Shown: piece after piece, positions 18,606-26,879 of the stretch
Layout of the letters: the number at the start of each line of letters is the position of its first letter
Position numbering within the stretch: position 1 is the first letter of the stretch
Assembly (NCBI GenBank): GCA_937902985.1
Contig: CALFNG010000205.1
Coordinates: forward strand, 1 to 64,000
Source of the DNA: an uncultured Myxococcales bacterium
Lineage (GTDB): Bacteria > Myxococcota_A > Polyangia > Polyangiales > Polyangiaceae
Reading direction: 5' to 3'
DNA length: 64,000 nucleotides
Made by a program: the position numbers and the translations under genes
Notes under the pieces: model-generated
Databases searched by the model: none
What the model saw: only the letters and a program-made list of their open reading frames with translations
Told to the model about the DNA's origin: nothing

Positions 18606-20015
18606 TCAGCTGCCTTGCTTCACGAAGTTGAAGGGAATGCTGATGCTCGAGCCGTTCGCGCCCGGGGCGTCGAACTTCGCCCTTCGCGCCACGCCGGAGA
18701 TGCAGGCAGCCACGGACGCGGAGAGGCCGGTGTTGCTCGACGCCGTGGCCGAGTCGACTTCACCGCTGGGGGCCACCTTGATGAGAATGACGAGCTTGCC
18801 GGCCTGCGTCGGGTCCTGCTCGAGACCCCGCTGGTAGCAGCGCTTTGCGCCAGGGAAGATCTGGCTTCGAATGATGGCTTCGGCGTTGGACACAGGAACG
18901 CTCATTTGCGAGCCACCGTATTGAACGTCGCCGACGGGGACGACCTTGGTCGCCTGCCCTGCCGAGGTCGACGCGCCGCCCGTCTGGCCGCCGTGAATAT
19001 CCTGCAGGCCGCCGCTCCTGCCCGGCTGGATCGGACCGCCGCCGCCCATCCCGGTCACGAGGCTGTTGCTGTTCGTGAAGCCGCCTGATCGGTTGGCTAG
19101 GCTGTTGAGGTCGACGGGGGCGCCGTTGTCGTCGTTCATCGCGCCCTTGATGTTGGCGCCGCCGTTCAGCGCCGCGAGAATGGCGATCCTCGCTTGATCG
19201 GCCTCGTTCATCAGGCCGGCGACGACCTTCGCGTCGGGCGCCGGCGAGCCGTTGGCCTTGTTCTGGGCGGCCGCCTTGGGCGCCTGCGTCGGCGCGGGAG
19301 CGGTATCCGTCGCCGTGGCGCTCGCGGTCGGCGTCTCTTCGGCGGTCTCGGTGGGCGGCGGGACCGTGCGCTGGAGAATGTCGAGCAGGCTGGCACTGAT
19401 GTCGTCGTTGACGACCGGGTCCATCCAGTCGCTGTACATCGCGCCCACGAGGCCGAAGTGGAGCAGAAAGCTGAAGGCTGCGATGATCGTCAGGCTCCAG
19501 TCAATCTGGCTCGCGAGGCCACCTTTGACCGAGAGCGGGAGCTGCGGACGCGGCTGAACCGGCGGCGGCGCCACGAACTGGAAGAGGAACGTCATCTCGC
19601 CGATGACGATCTTTCCGCGGGCTTCGTCGGTGAGCCTCACCTGGTATGCGGGACCGACGCGCTTCGCCTGCCCCTTGAGAGCGACGAGATCCGTGATGCC
19701 CGTCGCGAGCGCGATTCGCCCGGTCATTCCGTCGAGGAAGTTCAGGTAGTAATCGCTGCCAATCAGCTCGAAGAGCTTGAACTGGGTGGGCAGATTCGCC
19801 TGAACGACGAAGGTGGACTTCTCGCTCGGCCCCACGGTGACGCTCGTGCGCTGCTTGACGATCCGCTCCTCGAGGATTCGCCCCGCAGCGACGAGCCCGA
19901 TGCGCAGGACCTTGGGGCCGGTCGCCTGCTGCATGGCGCGCATGACGGCCGTCATCTGGCCGGGGCGACCGGACGGGCCTGCCTGCGGACCGAAGCCCTG
20001 GTTCATCTGCGACAT
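18606..20015 (-). CDS. AgmX/PglI C-terminal-domain, TonB-like protein (GltG/NfsG-like candidate)
   Basis: Single TM IDWSLTIIAAFSFLLHFGLVGAM after a cytoplasmic domain, Pro/Ala linker, C-terminus IIRSQIFPGAKRCYQRGLEQDPTQAGKLVILIKVAPSGEVDSATASSNTGLSASVAACISGVARRAKFDAPG typical of AgmX/PglI C-terminal domains. Confidence 0.75.
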   Translation of the reverse strand: MSQMNQGFGPQAGPSGRPGQMTAVMRAMQQATGPKVLRIGLVAAGRILEERIVKQRTSVTVGPSEKSTFVVQANLPTQFKLFELIGSDYYLNFLDGMTGRIALATGITDLVALKGQAKRVGPAYQVRLTDEARGKIVIGEMTFLFQFVAPPPVQPRPQLPLSVKGGLASQIDWSLTIIAAFSFLLHFGLVGAMYSDWMDPVVNDDISASLLDILQRTVPPPTETAEETPTASATATDTAPAPTQAPKAAAQNKANGSPAPDAKVVAGLMNEADQARIAILAALNGGANIKGAMNDDNGAPVDLNSLANRSGGFTNSNSLVTGMGGGGPIQPGRSGGLQDIHGGQTGGASTSAGQATKVVPVGDVQYGGSQMSVPVSNAEAIIRSQIFPGAKRCYQRGLEQDPTQAGKLVILIKVAPSGEVDSATASSNTGLSASVAACISGVARRAKFDAPGANGSSISIPFNFVKQGS

Positions 20016-20149
20016 GCCTGAGGCGCCTTTCTCTCGGAGAGGTTTCGTCGTGCGGGTCCGATCAGAGGTTGGACGCCCGAGACGACGCAAAGTTTCCCAC
20101 TACGACTCTGCCCGACCGAAGGTACACGATGCGGGGGAACGGGAAAAGG

Positions 20150-20743
20150 TCACGCGCTGCGTCGAGCCGTATCCGACATGGACCGCAAGCGCTCAACCAG
20201 AGCATCGACCGCCGCCCGCTTCGCTTTTGCCGCCCGCCCGGCCCGCAAGTGGACGGCCACGCAAAACGACGTCGCCGCGACGCCAAGGGAGACCCCCCCG
20301 AGCGCGGAAGCGAGCGCGGCCTGGATGGCGTCGTTGCCCCCGTCGCCGCCGGGAAGCGCGAGGCCCTGCAACAGCGCGATGGACCCCAGGAGGAGGCCGC
20401 CGCTCGTGGCGATGCTCGCGCACACGCGCGGCACCCGCACCCACCGGTCCGTTCGGCCTTCGAACTCGAGCAACTGCTCGTTGACCAGGCCGTCTCGGGT
20501 CGCCCCCTCGGGCTCATCGAAGGCGGCGAAGAGCTCGTGCTCCCAGCGAAACCTGCCGTCACGCGCGAACTCGCGTGCCAGGGTCTCGCGCATGGCGTGC
20601 CTGTCGTCTCCGCCGTCTCCCTTCAGCGCACCGCAAAGGAGGCGCGGATCGAGTCGTGTCGGCACGACCGCCCACACCAGCCGGCGCCCGGCCGCGACCA
20701 CGCAGGTCAGCGCCATGAGGGCAGCGCCGAGCGTGATCAGCAC
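20150..20743 (-). CDS. MotA/TolQ/ExbB-like membrane protein
   Basis: Three predicted TM segments (MLITLGAALMALTCVVAAG; ASIATSGGLLLGSIALLQGLA; ALASALGGVSLGVAATSFCVAVHL) with large cytoplasmic loop between TM1 and TM2. Confidence 0.55.
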   Translation of the reverse strand: MLITLGAALMALTCVVAAGRRLVWAVVPTRLDPRLLCGALKGDGGDDRHAMRETLAREFARDGRFRWEHELFAAFDEPEGATRDGLVNEQLLEFEGRTDRWVRVPRVCASIATSGGLLLGSIALLQGLALPGGDGGNDAIQAALASALGGVSLGVAATSFCVAVHLRAGRAAKAKRAAVDALVERLRSMSDTARRSA

Positions 20744-20746
20744 GGG

Positions 20747-21028
20747 CTAGAACGGATCCTTGCGGACCGCCTCTTCGATGCGATCGAGGAACGGCTGGCG
20801 GAGCTCGGCCAGCGTCAGCTTCGGTTGAATTTTGGCCACGTCGACGGCGGCGATCGGCTTCTGGACGCGCCCCACGATCGTGATCTCGCCAATCTGGAGG
20901 ACGCCGGCCCCCTGCTTGGCCGTCGTTCTCTGGGGCGTATCCTGCGCCCAGGCGTCCGGCGCGCCGGCGCCCAGGGTGACGACCACGCACGCAAGGGCGG
21001 AGGCGATCGATCGAGCGGTGTGAATCAT
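20747..21028 (-). CDS. Small secreted hypothetical protein (GltF/NfsF-position candidate)
   Basis: Signal peptide MIHTARSIASALACVVVTLGAGAPDAWAQD; VLQIGEITIVGRVQKPIAAVDVAKIQPKL. Confidence 0.6.
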   Translation of the reverse strand: MIHTARSIASALACVVVTLGAGAPDAWAQDTPQRTTAKQGAGVLQIGEITIVGRVQKPIAAVDVAKIQPKLTLAELRQPFLDRIEEAVRKDPF

Positions 21029-21095
21029 GGTTGCTTCCTCCCGATGCGGGGCGTGTCCGTCGCTCTCGTCGCTTGTCTTGCGCGCGTTGCGGACA

Positions 21096-22487
21096 TCACT
21101 TACGTCCCTTCGTGGGGGCCGGAGAGGCCGACCCTGCGGGCGCCGCGCCGGGGGTCGCCGACCCGGCAGGCGCGGCCGAGGCCGACGCCGCGGCGGCTGC
21201 GGCTTGCTTCTTCACTTGCAGCTCTCCCTGCTTGCGCTTTGCGGTACTAAGGAGCTCGTCGACGTCGTCGCCCGGGCCTTTCAACGTCTTCGCGCCGCGC
21301 ATCGACTTGAACGTCTCGAGCTCTTGAATGGCCCGAACGAGCTGATCGTCCTGGTTCGACGCGCCCGGCACGGTCGGTGAGAAGAGATAGAGCAGGCCGA
21401 GGTCGTAGTGGACCCCGGCGAGGGTGGAGTCCATGGTGAGGGCCTTGTCGAGCTCCGACTTGGAGTCGCCGGGCCGACCAAGAAGGCGATAGCAATCCCC
21501 GAGATCGAGGTGCGCGACGGCGACGTTCGGGGCATACCGCACGGCCTTCTCTAGAGGCGCCTGCCCCTCGGTCGCGTTCCCGGCTTCGAGCTTCATTTCG
21601 CCCAGGCTGATGTACGCCTCGAACAGGTCCGGCCGCCTGGCGATCGCGTGCTCGAAGTCGCTGATGGCCGCCTTGCGCTGGCCCTGGTCGCGCTCGATGA
21701 GGCCGCGCATCAAGAGCGCCTCGGGGTTGTCCTTGTCGCGCGGCGGAATCGACCCGTCGTCTGGGCCGTCGAGAATGGCTTGCAGCGCGTATTTGGCAAG
21801 GTCCCAGCGGCGGTTTCGGTAGTAGTCGCGCGCGATGACGACCATCGCGTCTTTGAAGTCGGGCTGCTTGATGAGCGCCTGTTGCGCGAGCAGCTGGCAG
21901 CCCGCGCTGTCGCCCTCGATCGACTTCACCTCGGCGAGATACGTCGTGTACCGAACCGAGTCGGGGTTTTGAGAGCGCTTGTCGCCGAGCAGCATCTCCG
22001 CATCGGGCCCGTGCCCCGTACGCGCCATCAAGAGCGCATAGGCCCCGACTGCGACGTCGTATTTCGGGTTGGCGACGTACGCCGAACGATAAGCGTCGAG
22101 GGCTCCTTGCGTGTCGCCCTGACGCTCGAGGACGCAGCCGAGCGAGTACTTGGGGCCGCCCGCCTTGGGTGCCTTGCTCGACGCATCGAGGAACGCGCTC
22201 TTCGCCCCGGCGAGATCGCCGGTCACCCACGCCTGGAACCCACGGTCGTAGGCGTCTTTCGCGGCCCCGGTGAGCCCATCGTCTCCGGAGATGAGACCCA
22301 CCTGCTGCCCCGAGCCGTTCACGACCGGGCCCGGCGCGGGGCCCGACGCCGACCCCGTTGCTGCGACGTTGCCGGCCGACTTTGCTGCCTGGTTGCTCCC
22401 CCCGCACGCTCCCATGGCCGCCGGCAACGGCATGAGAAGGATCGCCAGCGCCAAACCGTTCAACCGACCGCGCAATCGACCTCGCAT
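21096..22487 (-). CDS. TPR-repeat lipoprotein (AglT/GltE-like candidate)
   Basis: Signal peptide with lipobox (...AAMGACGGS); repeated TPR motifs AYDRGFQAWVTGDLAGAKSAFLDASSKAP, ALLMRGLIERDQGQRKAAISDFEHAIARRPDLFEAYISLGEMKLEAGN. Confidence 0.72.
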   Translation of the reverse strand: MRGRLRGRLNGLALAILLMPLPAAMGACGGSNQAAKSAGNVAATGSASGPAPGPVVNGSGQQVGLISGDDGLTGAAKDAYDRGFQAWVTGDLAGAKSAFLDASSKAPKAGGPKYSLGCVLERQGDTQGALDAYRSAYVANPKYDVAVGAYALLMARTGHGPDAEMLLGDKRSQNPDSVRYTTYLAEVKSIEGDSAGCQLLAQQALIKQPDFKDAMVVIARDYYRNRRWDLAKYALQAILDGPDDGSIPPRDKDNPEALLMRGLIERDQGQRKAAISDFEHAIARRPDLFEAYISLGEMKLEAGNATEGQAPLEKAVRYAPNVAVAHLDLGDCYRLLGRPGDSKSELDKALTMDSTLAGVHYDLGLLYLFSPTVPGASNQDDQLVRAIQELETFKSMRGAKTLKGPGDDVDELLSTAKRKQGELQVKKQAAAAAASASAAPAGSATPGAAPAGSASPAPTKGRK

Positions 22488-22522
22488 GATCAAGCCTCTC
22501 CTGCCCTGCTCCCGCTCTGACC

Positions 22523-25500
22523 CTACGGCGACGCCGGCAACGGCGACGGCTGCCCGTTCCCCGGCGGTGTCGCCACGACGCCCGAGCGCCACTGCAAGAA
22601 CTCGCCGTTGACGTAGACCAGCTTGCTGCTGGGTTCGGCCGGATCGGGCGTGTTCTCGACGTACGGCTTCATCTTGTCGTCCCCGAGGTAGTCCGTGAAA
22701 AACGCCAGTCGAGACACCGCGTTCTGGACCGCGGCGTTCTTCACGTTGTACGTGCGCGCGATCATCGCCGCCGTGACGTACTTGCCGATCATCTTCTGGT
22801 TGCAGACCTCGAGGTACTGGTCCTTGGTCGCGCGCCACTTGCTACGAACGGCGTCCTTGGTGTCGTCGATCGACTTCTGGACCTGATCGGCCTTGTCGGC
22901 CTGGCCGGCGTCATTCAGCTTGTCGGCGACGCCCTGCAGCTTCTTGAGGAGCGCGTCTTGCTGGGGCGTGAAGTAGTTCGGCGCCACGAGGTCGAGCCCC
23001 GTGCGGATCGAGTCGTAGAGCGTCCCGATTCGCGCGGTCGCAGCTGCAGCCCACTCGAACGAGCCGTACTCGGTCGCGACGTGCTCGAGCAAGGGTCGCC
23101 ACTTCTTCTCGGCCTCGCCGAGGTCCTTGTCGAGCGCCTTGGTGACGTCGACGACGTTGCCCGCGTAGTGGTGGTGTCCCGTTGCGTAGTCGAAGTCGCT
23201 GCGCACCTGCTCGTCGGCGAGCGTGTAGTCGGCCTCGCCGCCGTAGTCCGAGTACGGGGCATCGCTCGACGTGATCTTGCCGGCCTTGCCGCCGGCTCCG
23301 ACCGTCGCCATGGGATACGACTTGAAGTACTCCCAGTCGGCGATCGCCGTCTTGAACCAGGTGCGGTACCCGGGGTCGCCCACGGCCTGGTCCATCTTCG
23401 CGATGCGGTAGGCCGCCTCGAGCTCGTAGCGAGCCGCCTCCGGCTTGCCCTTGTTCGCGGAGTGGAACTGCGTCAGCGCCGCGATGGCCTGCGTTCGCGC
23501 CGACCCGTTGCCGCCGGAGTCGCCGGTCGAGGGATTCCATTGCCCGTAGTCGAAGCTCGCGCGCAGGTAATCGGCTTCGACCCGCTTGTCGGCCGGCAGG
23601 CGGACCTTGGGGTCGACCTGGATCGCGTACATCTTGTTCATGTTCGCGCGGTCGCCGAGGTTCGAATAGAGGACCATCCCCACGTGCGCCGCGTTGGCGC
23701 GCTGGGTGTCGTCGAAGCGCGGATTCGTCGCGATCTTGCCGAACGACTCGGCGGCGTTCTGGTAGGCGAAGAAGCCGTAGTAGGTCGTCGACAGGGCGTC
23801 GTACGCCATGCCGAGGTACTTGATCCGCTCCTTGTACTCGTCCGGATTCGGGCCCACCTTGGCCTGCTTCTCAGGGTCGGTCCCGCCGTTCTGCAGGCGG
23901 TTCAAGATGTCTTCGCTGCCGTAGTTGTCGATGAACTTCTTGTAGAGTTGAATCGCCGTGTCGAACTCGCCGACCTGCTTGTAGCAATACGCCGAGTTGA
24001 TCGCGGCGGCCGGCGCGTCCTTGTGGGAAGGGGCGGCGTTCAGCGCCGCCGCGTACATGCCGCCGGCCTTTCGCCAGAGCGCGTCCTTCTGCCGACCGGG
24101 CGGCGCCGCCTTGGCCTGCTCGTAGACCCTGTTCGCGTCCTCGAACGCCGCGTTCTGAAGGACCATGTCCGTCAGACCCCCGCCCTTCTCTTCTGCGACC
24201 TGGAGATCGGTCTTCGCACACGAGCTCTTCTTCTCGGCTTCGGCCAGCTGGCGCGAGCGCTCGGCGTTCTTCTGCAGGTTGCTCATCACGATGAGGCGCT
24301 TCCACGCCTCGTAGCCGAGCGCATCCTTGCCGCAGCGCTCCTTGTAGATCGCCTCGAACCGCGGCTCGGCCTGATCGAAGTGACCGTAGAGGTAGTACTG
24401 ATCGGCCGCGTAGAACGCGTAGTCGGCGCCGTGGTTCTGCTTGTCGCGCTCGGGAGGAACGCGCTGGATGTACTCGTCACGGGCGCTCATCGAGCGCTGG
24501 ATGACGTCGGGGAAGGCGTCGACGACGACCTTCTTGTCGCCGTCGGGTCCCTCGAGCTTCGGATCCTTTCGAGGCTCGACGCCCTGGGTGCCGCCCGAAT
24601 CTTGCCAGCGCTGGAACGCGAGGTCGCGGTCGACGTCGGCCAGGTCGACCACGAAGAGGCCCGCGTTGTCGATGAACTGATCGTCCTCGTCGGAGTCGCG
24701 CACGTCGACCGCAGCCTGCTCCGCCGTCGCGATCTCTTGAGACGTAGGCTCCGGATACTGCTTGGGGTCGAACTGATGCAGCGCGACCTCGAGGCGAACC
24801 TCGTTGTGGAGTGCGTCGGCGTAGAAGTAGCGGCTCTTGTACGCGTCGGGAGCGTTCTCGTCTTGCTTCAGGTAGCCGAGCCAGCCGATCGCCGCGAGCT
24901 TGTACTCTTGCAGCGCGTACGTCGTCAGACGAAGCTTCTCTCTCGGGTCGCCCGTTTGATCCGCCTGTTCGAGCGCCGATTGGCCGTTACGCGTGTGCGT
25001 GACCGCGGCGCCTTTGAGGCCCGTGCGAACGAGCTCTTCGGCGCGTTGCAAGGCGACGGGGTTGTCCTTGTTCGCGTCGACCCAGGGCGCATCGCCGATG
25101 TACTTCGACAGCGACGTACGCGCCTCGAGCACCTTGCGCTCGTAGTCGCTCCGCTCGACGCCGATCCGGGTCTGTCTGGCGAGCAGATCGTAGACCTCGG
25201 CGATCGCGTTCTGGTTGTCGGGCGCCGACGGATCCATCGGCCACTTGTCGAGCATGAGCTGGTACATGGCCAGCGCGTTCTTGTACTGGTTGATCGTCCG
25301 GTACTCGATGGCGAGCCCCTTGTAGATCTCGATGGTCCACGGCTTGTCTTGCGGGATCAGGCGCGGGTCTTGAACGCGATCGATCGCGATGCGGAGCTTC
25401 GTCTCCGCTTCGGTGGGGCTCTTCGCGGTATCGAGGATGTCGGGACGCGCGATATACGGCTCTTCGGGCGCGGGGCCGATGAAGTCGGAGTTGTCGAGCG

Positions 25501-26854
25501 AGCCGGCGATGTACGTGTACGCCTCTTGACGGAAGTCGGCGCCCGGATCGCCCGTCAGCTTCTCTTGCTCGTCGGTGTACGTGAGCAGGTGAACGAACTC
25601 GTGGGCAGCGGCTTCGTAGCGCTGCTGCTTGAACAGCGTCCAGGCGTACTTGTAGAGCGCGACCCCGAAGAGCGGCGGCTTCTTGTACTTCATCGACTGC
25701 GTGTAGGCGCCGGCCGCGCGGTCGTAGTCCCACACCGCCGACGGCTCGAAGTCGACCACGCCGCCGCGGAGGTCGAGCTGATCGAACTCCCAGTCGCCGA
25801 TGCGCCACCAGATCTCGGCCACGTACTTGGGATCGGCCCCTGCAGGGACCGTGGGCTGGGCGACGATGGCGCAGTCGCTCGGGAACGGATCGTTGAACGA
25901 CGTGTCGTCCCTGGGGCCCTTCTTCAGCGACGCGGGCGTCGGGTACTTCGCGCGCCAACTCTTCCAGTACGTTTCGTCGTGATCTTGCGGCATCGGCATG
26001 ATCGGATCGACGTCGGACCCGGGATTCTTGGGGTCGGCCGGTACGGGATAGGCATAGTGGTTGTGGCAGACAAGCGACCGCCACACCTGCTGCGCTTCGT
26101 CGACGCGACGCGAGTCGTTGAGCGCGTGGCCGAGAAAGTAATAGATCCCCGCGAGCTCGTTGTACTGGGGGAACTCGCGGATGACGCGCCGGTAGAGCCC
26201 GATGGCGGGCTTGAGCGTGATCGCGAAATCGGCGTTGGGATCGTCGTCGGAGCGGGCGCGCTCTTCGTAGAGCGCGGCGAGCCGGTACATCGCGTCGGGT
26301 GTGGCCTCGGGCTGGGCGTCGGGGCCGCTGTAGTGGGCCACGAAGTCTTCGAGACGCTTGATCGCAGTCTCGCGCGCCTTCTTGAGCTCGTCCTTCTCGA
26401 TCCCGATCTCGCGATCGAGGCCGCTCAGAATGGCCTTCTTCTTCTCTTCGTAGTGAAGCGTCACGATCGTCGTGATGGCTTCCTTGTAGTCGCTCGCGCC
26501 ACGCTGATAGACCTCCGACTGCTGGCGCATCGCCTCGAACGCGGCCGCCTGCTCCGGGGTCGGGGGCGGCAACGGCGCCGAACGGGTGTGGAAGGTCGGC
26601 ACCGGCGCGGTGCGCGGAGTCATCGCCGGAGCCGGTGCACCGGCCTCGGCGACGGACGGCGACGCGACCGCCCCCCCGTCGGCGGTGGCCAACGCAGTGA
26701 CCGACGAAGCAGGCGCCGGCGGAGGGGCCCCCGCGTCGGCCGTTCGCGGCGCTGCCGGCACCGCCGGCTTCGTCTGCGCCGAGACGGTCAACGCGACCAC
26801 CAGCGAAGAGGCTGCGACAGCCCCTCCCAACCACCTCGAAGTTCGCCTTGCCAT
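22523..26854 (-). CDS. Large TPR-repeat periplasmic protein (AgmU/GltD-like candidate), ~1444 aa
   Basis: MARRTSRWLGGAVAASSLVVALTVSAQ signal peptide; multiple TPR-like helices (AGIYYFLGHALNDSRRVDEAQQVWRSLV; EIYKGLAIEYRTINQYKNALAMYQLMLDKWP; INSAYCYKQVGEFDTAIQLYKKFIDNYG). Confidence 0.75.
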   Translation of the reverse strand: MARRTSRWLGGAVAASSLVVALTVSAQTKPAVPAAPRTADAGAPPPAPASSVTALATADGGAVASPSVAEAGAPAPAMTPRTAPVPTFHTRSAPLPPPTPEQAAAFEAMRQQSEVYQRGASDYKEAITTIVTLHYEEKKKAILSGLDREIGIEKDELKKARETAIKRLEDFVAHYSGPDAQPEATPDAMYRLAALYEERARSDDDPNADFAITLKPAIGLYRRVIREFPQYNELAGIYYFLGHALNDSRRVDEAQQVWRSLVCHNHYAYPVPADPKNPGSDVDPIMPMPQDHDETYWKSWRAKYPTPASLKKGPRDDTSFNDPFPSDCAIVAQPTVPAGADPKYVAEIWWRIGDWEFDQLDLRGGVVDFEPSAVWDYDRAAGAYTQSMKYKKPPLFGVALYKYAWTLFKQQRYEAAAHEFVHLLTYTDEQEKLTGDPGADFRQEAYTYIAGSLDNSDFIGPAPEEPYIARPDILDTAKSPTEAETKLRIAIDRVQDPRLIPQDKPWTIEIYKGLAIEYRTINQYKNALAMYQLMLDKWPMDPSAPDNQNAIAEVYDLLARQTRIGVERSDYERKVLEARTSLSKYIGDAPWVDANKDNPVALQRAEELVRTGLKGAAVTHTRNGQSALEQADQTGDPREKLRLTTYALQEYKLAAIGWLGYLKQDENAPDAYKSRYFYADALHNEVRLEVALHQFDPKQYPEPTSQEIATAEQAAVDVRDSDEDDQFIDNAGLFVVDLADVDRDLAFQRWQDSGGTQGVEPRKDPKLEGPDGDKKVVVDAFPDVIQRSMSARDEYIQRVPPERDKQNHGADYAFYAADQYYLYGHFDQAEPRFEAIYKERCGKDALGYEAWKRLIVMSNLQKNAERSRQLAEAEKKSSCAKTDLQVAEEKGGGLTDMVLQNAAFEDANRVYEQAKAAPPGRQKDALWRKAGGMYAAALNAAPSHKDAPAAAINSAYCYKQVGEFDTAIQLYKKFIDNYGSEDILNRLQNGGTDPEKQAKVGPNPDEYKERIKYLGMAYDALSTTYYGFFAYQNAAESFGKIATNPRFDDTQRANAAHVGMVLYSNLGDRANMNKMYAIQVDPKVRLPADKRVEADYLRASFDYGQWNPSTGDSGGNGSARTQAIAALTQFHSANKGKPEAARYELEAAYRIAKMDQAVGDPGYRTWFKTAIADWEYFKSYPMATVGAGGKAGKITSSDAPYSDYGGEADYTLADEQVRSDFDYATGHHHYAGNVVDVTKALDKDLGEAEKKWRPLLEHVATEYGSFEWAAAATARIGTLYDSIRTGLDLVAPNYFTPQQDALLKKLQGVADKLNDAGQADKADQVQKSIDDTKDAVRSKWRATKDQYLEVCNQKMIGKYVTAAMIARTYNVKNAAVQNAVSRLAFFTDYLGDDKMKPYVENTPDPAEPSSKLVYVNGEFLQWRSGVVATPPGNGQPSPLPASP

Positions 26855-26879
26855 CGTCATTCTCGGTCGTGCGCCCCCG

